A stretch of DNA of 64,000 bases, from contig NZ_JACCBG010000001.1 of the NCBI RefSeq assembly GCF_013409645.1, forward strand, positions 2,230,001-2,294,000, given 5' to 3'. This document shows, in pieces, positions 25,411-33,577 of this stretch. The translations under genes and the position numbers were made by a program. Source of the stretch: Nocardioides panaciterrulae. Its GTDB lineage: Bacteria; Actinomycetota; Actinomycetes; Propionibacteriales; Nocardioidaceae. Position 1 is the stretch's first letter; the number at the start of each line of letters is the position of its first letter. Under the pieces are notes generated by a model. It had not been told where the DNA came from. It saw only the letters and a list, made by a program, of their open reading frames with translations, and searched no databases.

Positions 25411-25899
25411 TCAGCCGCCGTACCCCCGCTTGATGGTGCGCAGGGTGTGGGCGGTGTGCAGGGCCGCGGCGGTGGCCTCGTAGCCCTTGTCCTCCTTCGA
25501 GCCCTCGAGCCCGGCGCGGTCGAGGGCCTGGGCGTCGTCGTCGCAGGTGAGCACGCCGAAGCCGACGGCCGTCTGGTGGTCGAGGGCCACCCGGGTCAGC
25601 CCCTCGGTGGCCGCGGAGCAGACGTACTCGAAGTGGGGGGTGCCGCCGCGGACCACCACGCCGAGCGCGACCACCGCGTCGTACCCCTGGCCGGCGAGCG
25701 CCGCGGCGACCACCGGCAGCTCGAAGGTGCCGGGCACCCGCACGACGGTGGGGGCCTCGACCTTGAAGTCCTCGCAGGCCCGGCGGGCGCCCGCGATCAG
25801 GCCGTCCATGACCTGCTCGTGCCAGCTGGCGGCCACCACCGCGATCCGCAGGTCGTGGCAGTCGAGGGGCTTGTGGTCGGGAGCTCCGGCTCCGCTCAT
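25411..25899 (-). CDS. ribH: 6,7-dimethyl-8-ribityllumazine synthase
   Basis: A 162-residue lumazine synthase that condenses ribulose-derived dihydroxybutanone phosphate with the ribityl pyrimidine and forms icosahedral or pentameric shells. Blocks [40 protein letters not shown] with the catalytic His, and [14 protein letters not shown] are present. ATG overlaps the ribBA stop as ATGA. It is the last riboflavin gene here. Confidence 0.97.
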   Translation of the reverse strand: MSGAGAPDHKPLDCHDLRIAVVAASWHEQVMDGLIAGARRACEDFKVEAPTVVRVPGTFELPVVAAALAGQGYDAVVALGVVVRGGTPHFEYVCSAATEGLTRVALDHQTAVGFGVLTCDDDAQALDRAGLEGSKEDKGYEATAAALHTAHTLRTIKRGYGG

Positions 25900-27146
25900 C
25901 GTCGGGTTCCTTCCTCGAGGGGCAGGTGGGGCAGGTCATGCCCCATCCGGTCGCGCTTGGTCAGCAGGTAGGCGAGGTTGTGGTCGTTGGGGTGCGGGGT
26001 CAGCGGCACCCGTTCGGCGACCGCGACGCCGAAGTCCTCGAGGCTGCTCACCTTGTCGGGGTTGTTGGTCAGCAGCCGCACCTTCTCGACGCCGAGGTCG
26101 CGCAGCACCTGGGTGGCGGTCCCGTAGTGCCGGGCGTCCGCGGGCAGCCCGAGGTCGAGGTTGGCGTCCACGGTGTCGCGCCCGCCGTCCTGCAGCTGGT
26201 AGGCCTGCAGCTTGGCCACCAGCCCGATCCCCCGGCCCTCGTGGCCGCGCAGGTAGACGACGACGCCGCGGCCCTCGGCCACGATGCGCGCCAGCGCCTC
26301 GTCGAGCTGCGGCCCGCAGTCACACCGGTGGCTGCCGAACACGTCACCGGTCAGGCACTCCGAGTGCACCCGCGTGAGCACCGGCTCCGGGCCGCTCACG
26401 TCGCCGTGCACGAGCGCGATGTGCTCGGAGTCGTCCACGGTGATCCGGTAGCCGAACGCCGTGAAGTCGCCGTGCCGGGTCGGCAGCCGGGTCTCGGCCA
26501 CCCGCTCGACGAGGGTCTCGTGCCGACGCCGGTAGCGGACCAGCTCGTCGATGGAGATCATCGACAAGCCGTGCTCGTCGGCGAACGCGCGCAGCTCCGG
26601 CGCGCGCTTCATGGTGCCGTCGTCGTTGACCACCTCGACCAGCACCCCGGCCGGGGTCAGCCCGGCCAGCGTCGCGAGGTCGACGGCCGCCTCGGTGTGC
26701 CCGCGCCGGACCAGCACGCCGCCCTCGCGGTAGCGCAGCGGGAAGACGTGTCCGGGGCGGGTGATCTCCCAGGGCTCGGTGGCCGAGTCGGCCAGCACCC
26801 GCACGGTGTGGGCGCGGTCGGCGGCGCTGATGCCGGTGCTGACGCCGTCGCGCGCGTCCACCGAGATCGTGTACGCCGTGCGCAGCTTGTCCTTGTTGTG
26901 CGGGGTCATCAGCGGGATCTCGAGCCGGTCGAGCATGTCGGCCGGCATCGGGACGCAGATGACGCCGCTGCTGTAGCGGATCGTGAACGCCATCAGCTCC
27001 GGGGTCGCCTTGCTGGCGGCGAAGATGATGTCGCCCTCGTTCTCCCGGTCCTCGTCGTCGACCACCACCACGGCCCGGCCGGCCGCGATGTCCTCGATCG
27101 CCTGCTCGACCGGGTCGAGCCGCACCCTGTCGTCGGTGCCGGTCAT
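25896..27146 (-). CDS. ribBA: bifunctional 3,4-dihydroxy-2-butanone-4-phosphate synthase / GTP cyclohydrolase II
   Basis: A 416-residue fusion. Residues about 10-205 are RibB ([11 protein letters not shown] acidic loop, [21 protein letters not shown] split by the catalytic His). Residues about 210-405 are RibA with the zinc-binding cysteines in [18 protein letters not shown] and the GTP-site [12 protein letters not shown]. It supplies both branches of riboflavin synthesis. ATG at 27146 overlaps the ribM stop (ATGA). Confidence 0.97.
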   Translation of the reverse strand: MTGTDDRVRLDPVEQAIEDIAAGRAVVVVDDEDRENEGDIIFAASKATPELMAFTIRYSSGVICVPMPADMLDRLEIPLMTPHNKDKLRTAYTISVDARDGVSTGISAADRAHTVRVLADSATEPWEITRPGHVFPLRYREGGVLVRRGHTEAAVDLATLAGLTPAGVLVEVVNDDGTMKRAPELRAFADEHGLSMISIDELVRYRRRHETLVERVAETRLPTRHGDFTAFGYRITVDDSEHIALVHGDVSGPEPVLTRVHSECLTGDVFGSHRCDCGPQLDEALARIVAEGRGVVVYLRGHEGRGIGLVAKLQAYQLQDGGRDTVDANLDLGLPADARHYGTATQVLRDLGVEKVRLLTNNPDKVSSLEDFGVAVAERVPLTPHPNDHNLAYLLTKRDRMGHDLPHLPLEEGTRR

Positions 27147-27820
27147 GCGAGCACCCCTTCCTCGGCGACCGGCGCGGTGCTGCGGCCGCGTCGCTCGACC
27201 CGCCACCACGCGGCGAAGCCGACGAGGCAGAAGCCGCCGTAGAACAGGTACATCGCGGCGGTCGGGTAGTAGCCGGCCTGGATCAGCGTGGTCACGCCCA
27301 CGACGTCGACGGCCACCCAGACCAGCCAGAACTCCACCCAGCCCCGGGCCATGCCGTAGGTCGCGAGCAGCGACCCGGCCAGGATCCAGGCCTCGGTGGT
27401 CGGGTTCCACGACCCGATCCACTGCAGCAGCTGGTACGCCGCGGCGTACCCCACCGCCGCCAGGACCAGCAGCAGCGCCCGCTCCCGGCCGGTGGCCCAC
27501 CGCGGGCTGATCGCCCCGCCGTCGGCGGTGTCCCGGACGCGGGACCAGCGCCACCAGCCGTAGAGGCTGGCGACCGCGAACATGATCTGCCGGCCCGCCT
27601 GCCCCCACAACGGCTCGCCGCCGGTGTGGTTGCTGAGCTCGCCGGTCACGAACACCGTGAACAGCAGCGCGTTGCCCACCAGGCCCACCGGCCAGGCCCA
27701 CACGACGCGGCGCATGCCGAGCAGGGCGCTGGCCAGGCCGAAGAGGTTGCCGACCACCTCGCGCACCGACAGTCCGGTGTCGCCGACGGGGATGGTGCCG
27801 TGGAGGAGCCAGTCGAGCAT
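27143..27820 (-). CDS. ribM: PnuC-family transporter, probable riboflavin importer RibM
   Basis: A 225-residue membrane protein with about seven helices, of the PnuC vitamin transporter family. The sequence shows [15 protein letters not shown] and [25 protein letters not shown] blocks and a C-terminal Arg-rich tail. PnuC itself moves nicotinamide riboside, but PnuC-like proteins located in FMN-riboswitch-controlled rib operons of Corynebacterium and Streptomyces are riboflavin transporters called RibM. The position between ribE and ribBA, with one-base and 4-bp overlaps, supports RibM; the substrate is inferred from context. Confidence 0.87.
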   Translation of the reverse strand: MLDWLLHGTIPVGDTGLSVREVVGNLFGLASALLGMRRVVWAWPVGLVGNALLFTVFVTGELSNHTGGEPLWGQAGRQIMFAVASLYGWWRWSRVRDTADGGAISPRWATGRERALLLVLAAVGYAAAYQLLQWIGSWNPTTEAWILAGSLLATYGMARGWVEFWLVWVAVDVVGVTTLIQAGYYPTAAMYLFYGGFCLVGFAAWWRVERRGRSTAPVAEEGVLA

Positions 27821-28467
27821 CAGGAGTCCTTCTGGGTGAGGTAGCCGCCGGCGAGCAGTCGCTCGACGTGCTTGGCGATGACGTCGGCCTCGAGGTTCAC
27901 CCGGTCACCGGGACCGCGGAACCCGAGGGTGGTGCGCGCCAGCGTCTCGGGGATGAGGCTGACGGTGAAGCTGTCGTCGCGGGCCTCGACCACGGTGAGG
28001 CTGACGCCGTCGACGGTGATCGACCCCTTGTCGACCAGGTAGCGGGCCAGGCCGCCCCGCTCGTCGGGCACCGGGAGCGCGATCTCGACGACCTCCCAGT
28101 GCTCGCTGGGGGTGCGGCTCACGACCGTGCCGACGCCGTCCACGTGGCCCTGGACGAGATGGCCGCCCAGGCGCTTCTCGACGGTGACCGCGCGCTCGAG
28201 GTTGACCCGGTCGCCCGGGGCGACGCCACGGAGGCTGGTCTTGTCGAGGGTCTCCTGCATGACGTCGGCCGTCCACAGGTCGACCGCGTCGCCGTCGGCC
28301 GAGGAGCCGGTGGCGACGACCGTCAGGCAGCAGCCGTTGACGGCGATCGAGTCGCCCAGCCCGGTGCCCTCGAGGACGGTCGCGCCGCGCAGGGTCAGGC
28401 GGATGGCATCGCCCTGCTCCTCGATGGACTCGACCGTGCCGAGCTCCTCGACGATTCCGGTGAACAT
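27820..28467 (-). CDS. ribE: riboflavin synthase alpha chain
   Basis: A 215-residue enzyme that dismutates two lumazines to riboflavin. It shows the internal duplication of the family: [16 protein letters not shown] at the N-terminus, [14 protein letters not shown] in repeat one and [16 protein letters not shown] in repeat two (from about residue 98). The ATG at 28467 shares a base with the ribD stop, and its own stop shares a base with the ribM start. Confidence 0.97.
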   Translation of the reverse strand: MFTGIVEELGTVESIEEQGDAIRLTLRGATVLEGTGLGDSIAVNGCCLTVVATGSSADGDAVDLWTADVMQETLDKTSLRGVAPGDRVNLERAVTVEKRLGGHLVQGHVDGVGTVVSRTPSEHWEVVEIALPVPDERGGLARYLVDKGSITVDGVSLTVVEARDDSFTVSLIPETLARTTLGFRGPGDRVNLEADVIAKHVERLLAGGYLTQKDS

Positions 28468-29513
28468 CAGGCTCCTTCGGGGTGGGGGGTCATCGTGAGG
28501 CGCACGTTCGGGGCCTCGCCGGGCACGCCGTCCAGCACGGTCACGTCCGTGACCGTGGGGCGCAGGGCGTCGCCGATCGTGCGGATGCCGAGCCCGGCCA
28601 CCGCCTGCGGGCCGTCGCCGAGCAGCATCGGCGCGACGTAGGCCACGACCTCGTCGACCAGGCCCGCCCGCAGGAACGCCGCGGCCAGGGTCGGGCCGCC
28701 CTCGAGGAAGACGTGGCGACGCTCCCGCGCGTGCAGCTCGGCCAGTGCGGCGTGCGGGTCGCGGGTGCGCAGGTGCAGGGTCTCGGCATCGCCGTTGAAC
28801 ACCCGTCGCCCGGGATCGAGGTCCCGCTCCCCCATCACCACGCGCAGCGGCTGCCGCTCCCGCGGCCGGTCGTGCTCGTCCCGGACGGTGAGCAGGGGGT
28901 CGTCCACCTCGACGGTGTGGGTGCCGACGAGCATGGTGTCGGCGAGCGCCCGCAGCCAGTGGGTGTCCCGGCGGGCGGCGGTCGAGGAGATCCAGCGGCT
29001 GGTGCCGTCCGCGGCCGCACTGCGCCCGTCGAGGCTCACCGCGAGCTTCCAGGTGACGAACGGCCGGCCCCGCCCGACCGCGATCGACCAGACCCGGTTG
29101 ACCTCGCGAGCCGCCTCCTCGAGGAGGCCGTGCTCCACGTCGACGCCGGCGGCGCGGAGCGTCTCCCGGCCGCCGGCGGCCACCGGGTTCGGGTCGGGCT
29201 GCGCGAACACGACCCGTCGTACCCCCGCGGCCGCCAGCGCCTGGGCGCACGGGCCGGTCCGGCCGGTGTGGTTGCACGGCTCGAGGGTGACCACGGCGGT
29301 CGTGCCCCGGGCCCGCTCCCCGGCCCGGGCCAGCGCATCGGCCTCCGCGTGCGGGGTGCCGGCGCCGCGGTGGAAGCCCTCGGCGACGGTGCTTCCGTCG
29401 GGAGCGAGCAGCACGCAGCCGACCCGGGGGTTCGGCCCGAGCGGTACGCCGGGGGCCGCGGCGAGCTCGAGCGCGCGACGCATCGCCCGCTCCTCGGCTG
29501 CGGTGGATCCCAT
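28467..29513 (-). CDS. ribD: bifunctional riboflavin deaminase/reductase
   Basis: A 348-residue RibD. The N-terminal deaminase domain (about residues 10-140) has the zinc site TPHAEADAL and TLEPCNHTGRTGPCAQAL; the C-terminal reductase domain follows (FVTWKLAVSLDGRSAA, HVFLEGGPTLAAAFLRAG). The ATG at 29513 was chosen over one four codons upstream because GAGGGGCG lies at ribosome-site distance. It is the first gene after the FMN riboswitch. Confidence 0.95.
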   Translation of the reverse strand: MGSTAAEERAMRRALELAAAPGVPLGPNPRVGCVLLAPDGSTVAEGFHRGAGTPHAEADALARAGERARGTTAVVTLEPCNHTGRTGPCAQALAAAGVRRVVFAQPDPNPVAAGGRETLRAAGVDVEHGLLEEAAREVNRVWSIAVGRGRPFVTWKLAVSLDGRSAAADGTSRWISSTAARRDTHWLRALADTMLVGTHTVEVDDPLLTVRDEHDRPRERQPLRVVMGERDLDPGRRVFNGDAETLHLRTRDPHAALAELHARERRHVFLEGGPTLAAAFLRAGLVDEVVAYVAPMLLGDGPQAVAGLGIRTIGDALRPTVTDVTVLDGVPGEAPNVRLTMTPHPEGA

Positions 29514-29599
29514 CTCGCCCCTCATGTCCGGTCGCGGACTCCGGGGCGACGGTGCGGAGGGGGCGCGACGGCCGCAGGGCCGACGGCGGTCCTCACCTG

Positions 29600-29752
29600 C
29601 GTGCGTCTTCCCATCCGGACTTTGACCGTCGGTCCAGGAGTTCCACCTGGTCAACCGGCCGCTGGCTGCGGCCGGGTCGCGGACTTCCGGGCGAAGAGGG
29701 CCTCCGCTCAGTCACCGCCGGCTCGGAATTGCACCGACCCCAGAGCACGCGA
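29600..29752 (-). promoter_or_regulatory. FMN riboswitch (RFN element) controlling the rib operon
   Basis: On the minus strand the conserved RFN pieces appear in order: GGGGTCGGTGCAATTCCGA, CCGGCGGTGA, GTCCGCGACCC, CCAGGTGGAACTCCTGG, CGACGGTCAAAGTCCGGATG and GGAAGAC. About 90 nt follow before ribD. In that stretch CGCCCCCTC (29557-29565) can pair, with one bulged base, to the ribD ribosome site GAGGGGCG (29516-29523), so translational control is suggested. A small hairpin (GTCCG/CGGAC, 29526-29539) lies between them. Confidence 0.93.
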
Positions 29753-29777
29753 GTTTCTAGAACTCGTCGCGACGAGT
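29750..29777. promoter_or_regulatory. two overlapping palindromes upstream of the FMN riboswitch
   Basis: CGAGTT-TCTAG-AACTCG (29750-29766) and the perfect 16-mer ACTCGTCGCGACGAGT (29762-29777) share the arm ACTCG. They lie just upstream of the riboswitch 5' end, where the rib promoter must be, and could be an operator or mutually exclusive hairpins. No regulator is known for this position. Confidence 0.45.
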
Positions 29778-29848
29778 CTGCCACAGGGCCGGTCGACACC
29801 GCCGGGTGAGGTCGCCCACAGAGACCGCTGGGTCGGGTCGCGCGGACC

Positions 29849-29947
29849 CTGTCAACGAGCGCCGACTCGGCGGGCTCCGGCCTGTCAACGAGCGCCGACT
29901 CGGCGGGCTCCGGCCTGTCAACGAGCGCCGACTCGGCGGGCCCCGGC
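29849..29947. repeat. three tandem copies of a 33-bp unit covering the rpe stop codon
   Basis: Copies start at 29849, 29882 and 29915 and are nearly identical (one T/C change in the last). The unit equals 11 codons. Read with rpe, each copy ends the frame with the same Cys-free tail ARRVGAR and TGA, so three in-frame stops lie 33 bp apart. Each unit contains the small palindrome GCCGACTCGGC. Confidence 0.95.
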
Positions 29948-30598
29948 CGCTTCCGCGCGGGCCCGCAGCTCGGCCACCATCCGGTCGGGGTCCTCTGCGG
30001 AGTAGACCGCCGACCCGGCGACGAAGACGTCGGCGCCGGCCTCGGCACACCGCTCGATGGTCTCCAACGAGACCCCGCCGTCGACCTGCAGCCAGGTCTG
30101 CACGCCGTGCTTGGCCATCAGCTCCCGGGCCCGGCGGATCTTGGGCAGGCACAGGTCGAGGAACTTCTGCCCGCCGAAGCCCGGCTCGACGGTCATGAGC
30201 AGCAGCATGTCCAGCTCGGGCAGCAGGTCCTCGTAGGGTTCGACCGGCGTCGCGGGCTTGAGCGCCATGCTGGCCCGGGCGCCGTGCGCGCGGATCTCGC
30301 GGGCGAGCCGGACCGGCGCCCTGGCGGCCTCGACGTGGAAGGTGACCGAGCCGCACCCGGCCTCGACGTACGCCAGCGCGTTGCGGTCGGGGTCCTCGAT
30401 CATCAGGTGCGCGTCGAGGGGCGTGTCCGTGCTGCGCGCCAGCGCCTCCACCATGGCCGGCCCGAACGTCAGGTTCGGGACGAAGTGGTTGTCCATCACG
30501 TCCACGTGCACCCAGTCGGCGCTGCCGATCCGGGCGACCTCCGCCCCGAGGTTCGCGAAGTCGGCGTTCAGGATGCTCGGCGTGATCTGGATGCCCAC
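29918..30598 (-). CDS. rpe: ribulose-phosphate 3-epimerase
   Basis: A 226-residue TIM-barrel enzyme interconverting ribulose 5-phosphate and xylulose 5-phosphate, which also supplies the riboflavin precursor. Blocks [37 protein letters not shown] with the metal-binding His/Asp, [14 protein letters not shown] and [12 protein letters not shown] are diagnostic. The GTG at 30598 has TAGGAT eight bases upstream (30607-30612), a likely leaderless promoter. Its last codons and stop lie in the first copy of the 33-bp tandem repeat, so the C-terminal tail ARRVGAR is probably not functional. Confidence 0.96.
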   Translation of the reverse strand: MGIQITPSILNADFANLGAEVARIGSADWVHVDVMDNHFVPNLTFGPAMVEALARSTDTPLDAHLMIEDPDRNALAYVEAGCGSVTFHVEAARAPVRLAREIRAHGARASMALKPATPVEPYEDLLPELDMLLLMTVEPGFGGQKFLDLCLPKIRRARELMAKHGVQTWLQVDGGVSLETIERCAEAGADVFVAGSAVYSAEDPDRMVAELRARAEAAGARRVGAR

Positions 30599-30644
30599 GG
30601 GCCACGATCCTAGGGGCCGGGCGCGCGCCGCCGGGACCCGCCCG

Positions 30645-30908
30645 TCACGGCTCGCGCGCCACCGCGTCCGGGCGCCGCCACTCCAGCGCCCCGCCGAGGA
30701 AGGTGTGGACGAAGCCGCAGGTGCGGCAGATGACGCCCTGCCCGGACCGGTTCGCCCAGTCCAGGCCGATGAACGACATGCCGGTGGTGTTCAGCTTGAT
30801 CTCGCGGCGGGCGAAGGTCCGGCCGGCGCACACCAGGCACTCGAGCACGCGCCCGGCCACGTGCACCTCGGTGAGCTCGTCGACGGGTGTGGCGAACTGG
30901 TCAGGCAT
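30645..30908 (-). CDS. small zinc-ribbon protein
   Basis: An 87-residue protein with two Cys-x2-Cys pairs, CLVCAGRTF (about residues 24-32) and [10 protein letters not shown] (about residues 61-70), the layout of a zinc ribbon. No other domain is visible. Its ATG lies 8 bp inside the end of the LigD-type polymerase gene, so both are translated together. The function is unknown; a nucleic-acid-binding partner of the polymerase is a guess based only on coupling. Confidence 0.75.
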   Translation of the reverse strand: MPDQFATPVDELTEVHVAGRVLECLVCAGRTFARREIKLNTTGMSFIGLDWANRSGQGVICRTCGFVHTFLGGALEWRRPDAVAREP

Positions 30909-31875
30909 CGGTGTCCCCCTCGGGTCCGTCCGGGGTCGGCTCCCCGGCTCGTTCGTCGCGCGCCGCCCACTCCAGGAGCGGGGCCAGGTCGAAGACGTGG
31001 TCGTCGAGGTCGGCGTGCAGGTCGCCGAGCTCGGCGAATCTGGCCGGAACAGTGGCGATCGTGAAGTCCCGGGGGTCGGCCTCGTCGACCTCGTCCCAGC
31101 GGACCGGTGTCGACACGCGGGCGTCGGGGAGGCCGCGCACGGAGTACGCCGCGGCGATGGTGTGGTCCCGGGTGTTCTGGTTGTAGTCCACGAACAGCTG
31201 GTGGGGATCGCGGTCCTTGGTCCACCACGCCGTGGTGACGTCGTCGGGAGCCCGGCGCTCGACCTCGCGCGCGAAGGCCAGCGCGGCCCGGCGTACGTCC
31301 GGGAAGCCGTGGTCGGGCGCGATCCGCACGTAGACGTGCAGCCCCTTGCTGCCGCTGGTCTTGGGGTAGCCCACCGCGCCGAGCTCGTCGAGCACCTCGT
31401 GCACCACGTGGCCGACCCGGCGGACCGTGGCGTAGTCGCACAGCGGCCCCGGGTCGAGGTCGATGCGCCACTCGTCGGGCTTCTCGGTGTCTTCGCGGCG
31501 GCTGTTCCACGGGTGGAACTCGACCGTGGACATCTGCACCGCCCAGATGACGCTGCCCAGCTCGGTGACGCAGAGCTCGTCGGCGGTCCGGTTCCAGCGG
31601 GGGAAGTGCACCCGGACCGTCTCCACCCAGGGCGGCGCACCCGCGGGGAGTCGCTTCTGGTGGACCTTCTCACCGGCCAGCCCTTTCGGGAAGCGGTGCA
31701 GCATGCACGGTCGCTCGAACAGCGCGTTCACGATCCCCGGACCGACCGCGAGGTAGTACTCGACCAGGTCGAGCTTGGTCGCCCCGGTCTCGGGGAAGTA
31801 GACCCGGTCGGGGTTGCTGACCCGCACCACCCGGTCGTCCACCTCGATCTCGACCGACGGCGACTTCGAGGGCAT
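30901..31875 (-). CDS. stand-alone LigD-type polymerase (archaeo-eukaryotic primase superfamily)
   Basis: A 324-residue polymerase-domain protein homologous to the polymerase part of LigD in bacterial non-homologous end joining. Blocks GLAGEKVHQKRLP, VQMSTVEFHPW, the metal-binding Asp139 and Asp141 in RIDLDPG, the SGSKGLHVYV block and LFVDYNQN are present. No ligase or nuclease domain is attached and no Ku gene is near. It probably fills or extends DNA ends, possibly with ribonucleotides. A -10 element six bases before the ATG predicts a leaderless mRNA. It interrupts the usual rsmB-rpe neighbourhood. Confidence 0.9.
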   Translation of the reverse strand: MPSKSPSVEIEVDDRVVRVSNPDRVYFPETGATKLDLVEYYLAVGPGIVNALFERPCMLHRFPKGLAGEKVHQKRLPAGAPPWVETVRVHFPRWNRTADELCVTELGSVIWAVQMSTVEFHPWNSRREDTEKPDEWRIDLDPGPLCDYATVRRVGHVVHEVLDELGAVGYPKTSGSKGLHVYVRIAPDHGFPDVRRAALAFAREVERRAPDDVTTAWWTKDRDPHQLFVDYNQNTRDHTIAAAYSVRGLPDARVSTPVRWDEVDEADPRDFTIATVPARFAELGDLHADLDDHVFDLAPLLEWAARDERAGEPTPDGPEGDTDA

Positions 31876-31881
31876 GAGGTC

Positions 31882-31887
31882 AATCTA
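31882..31887 (-). promoter_or_regulatory. -10 element TAGATT, probable leaderless start
   Basis: TAGATT on the minus strand ends six bases before the ATG at 31875; the bases between, GACCTC, hold no ribosome site. Confidence 0.6.
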
Positions 31888-31957
31888 GGGGGTGGGTGGG
31901 CCCGCGGTGCGGACCTCGACTCCGACCGGCCACCGGTGGGGCGGCCGCGGGGCGGCT

Positions 31958-32029
31958 CACTCCCGGCGCAGCAGCGCTCTTCACTCCCGGCGCAGCAGCG
32001 CTCTTCACTCCCGGCGCAACAGCGCCATG
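31958..32029. repeat. three tandem copies of a 24-bp unit covering the rsmB stop codon
   Basis: Copies start at 31958, 31982 and 32006. The unit equals eight codons. In the rsmB sense each reads GCGCTGCTGCGCCGGGAGTG followed by A and AGA (TTG for CTG in the first), so the C-terminal ALLRRE plus TGA is present three times and stops lie in frame at 32005, 31981 and 31957. Confidence 0.95.
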
Positions 32030-33417
32030 AACATCGCGTCGGTGCCGTGCCGGTGCGGCCACAGCTGGACCGTGCCAGGCATGGGACCGGCACAGTTCGG
32101 CACGCCGGGCAGCAGCGTGGTCGCGTCCTCCAGCCGGACGTCGCTCCGGGACTGCAGCACCGAGGCCACCACGCCCTCGGTCTCGGCGAGCACCGGGGAG
32201 CAGGTGGCGTAGAGCACCACCCCACCGGGGCGGACCAGGTCGAGCGCGGCGGCCACCAGCGACCGCTGCAGCAGCACCAGCGCGAGCAGGTCGTCGGCCT
32301 TGCGCCGCCAGCGCGCCTCGGGACGGCGCCGCAGCGCCCCCAGCCCGGTGCACGGCGCGTCGACCAGGACCCGGTCGAACGTGCCGGCGCGCCACGGCGG
32401 CGCGGTGCCGTCGGCGGTCACGACCCCGAGCACGCCCTCGGCGCCGTCCAGGGCGCGCGCGACCAGGCGCGCCCGGTGGGGCTGGCGCTCCCCCGCGACG
32501 ACGCCGGCGCCCCGCCGGGCCGCGAGCGCCGCCAGCAGCGCCGCCTTGCCCCCCGGGCCCGCGCACAGGTCCAGCCAGGTCCGGTCCGGACCGTGGATCG
32601 GGGCCGCGGCCAGCGCCATCGCCACCAGCTGGGAGCCCTCGTCCTGCACCCCGGCCCGTCCCTCGGCCACCGCAGGCACCGCACCGGGCTCGCCGCCGTC
32701 GAGGACCACGCCGTACGGCGACCAGGGCGTGGGCTCGCCCGGCAGCTCCTCGCGGGTGGCCCGCCCCGGGCGGGCCACCAGCGTCACGCTCGGGGCTGCG
32801 TTGTCGGCCTCGAGCAGCTCGTGCAGCTCGGTCCAGCCGACCGCGTTGCGCAGCTCCTCGACCACCCACTGCGGGTGGCTGTACGCGATCGCCGCGTAGC
32901 GCACGGGGGCCACCTTCGGGTCCGGCGCGACCCGGCCGATCCAGGCCTCGAGGTCCTGCTCGGAGACCCGGCGGAGCACCGCGTTGGCGAAGCCCGCGGC
33001 GCCCGAGCTGACCTTCGCGCGCACCAGGTCCACGGTGGTGCTGATCGCGGCGTGCGCCGGCACCCGCATGGACAGCAGCTGGTGGGTGCCGAGCCGCAGC
33101 GCGTCGAGGACCTTCGCCTCGACCTTGCTGAGCGGCCGGTCCACGCACGCGGCCAGGATCGCGTCGTAGGTGCCGCGCCGGCGGATCGTCCCCGAGACCA
33201 GCTCGGTGACGAACGCCGCGTCGCGGCCGCTCAGCTGGTGCTGGCGGAGCACGGTGGGCAGCACGAGGTTGGTGTAGGCCTGGTCGACGCGCACCGCCTT
33301 GAGCACGTCGAGGGCCGCCAGGCGGGCGGGGTCCGCGGCCGCACGCCCGGAGGCGGCGCGGGTCGGGGCCGGCCCAGTGCCCCCGCTGCGGCCCCGGCCG
33401 GCGGACGGCTCAGCCAT
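32005..33417 (-). CDS. rsmB: 16S rRNA m5C967 methyltransferase
   Basis: A 470-residue RsmB/NOL1 family methyltransferase. An N-terminal NusB-like RNA-binding domain (about residues 30-165) is followed by a Rossmann SAM domain with LDLCAGPGGKAALLA, the active-site Cys in VDAPCTGLGALRRRPEARW and the second Cys in YATCSPV. It modifies 16S rRNA in the small subunit. The ATG at 33417 lies 8 bp inside the small ORF upstream. The gene ends inside a 24-bp tandem triplication. Confidence 0.95.
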   Translation of the reverse strand: MAEPSAGRGRSGGTGPAPTRAASGRAAADPARLAALDVLKAVRVDQAYTNLVLPTVLRQHQLSGRDAAFVTELVSGTIRRRGTYDAILAACVDRPLSKVEAKVLDALRLGTHQLLSMRVPAHAAISTTVDLVRAKVSSGAAGFANAVLRRVSEQDLEAWIGRVAPDPKVAPVRYAAIAYSHPQWVVEELRNAVGWTELHELLEADNAAPSVTLVARPGRATREELPGEPTPWSPYGVVLDGGEPGAVPAVAEGRAGVQDEGSQLVAMALAAAPIHGPDRTWLDLCAGPGGKAALLAALAARRGAGVVAGERQPHRARLVARALDGAEGVLGVVTADGTAPPWRAGTFDRVLVDAPCTGLGALRRRPEARWRRKADDLLALVLLQRSLVAAALDLVRPGGVVLYATCSPVLAETEGVVASVLQSRSDVRLEDATTLLPGVPNCAGPMPGTVQLWPHRHGTDAMFMALLRRE

Positions 33418-33577
33418 CGAGGAACGACCTCGCCAGGGGCCGCGAGGCTCGCGCCGGCCGGGGGCCGGTGATCAGCTCGGCAGGGCCGGTGCGGAGGGCC
33501 AGGAGGTCGACGTACTTCTCAGCGGTCGCCGGTCGGCTCAACAGCCCGACCGTGACGCCGGTCGTGGTCGCGTTCAC
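33410..33577 (-). CDS. candidate 55-residue protein between fmt and rsmB
   Basis: A 56-codon frame starting with GTG that overlaps the fmt stop as GTGA and ending 8 bp inside rsmB, the same coupling style as real genes here. About nine of ten codons end in G or C, like neighbouring genes. The product (starting [20 protein letters not shown]) shows no domain, signal peptide or membrane segment that I recognise. It may be a genuine small protein or simply an open frame in a GC-rich gap; conservation would decide. Confidence 0.45.
   Translation of the reverse strand: MNATTTGVTVGLLSRPATAEKYVDLLALRTGPAELITGPRPARASRPLARSFLDG

Noticed and set aside
27143..27820. Nicotinamide riboside transporter PnuC
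   Set aside because: The family is PnuC, but placement between ribE and ribBA behind an FMN riboswitch favours the riboflavin-transporting RibM subgroup.
29849..29947. CRISPR-like array
   Set aside because: The 33-bp copies are directly adjacent with no spacers and overlap the end of rpe; no cas gene is present.
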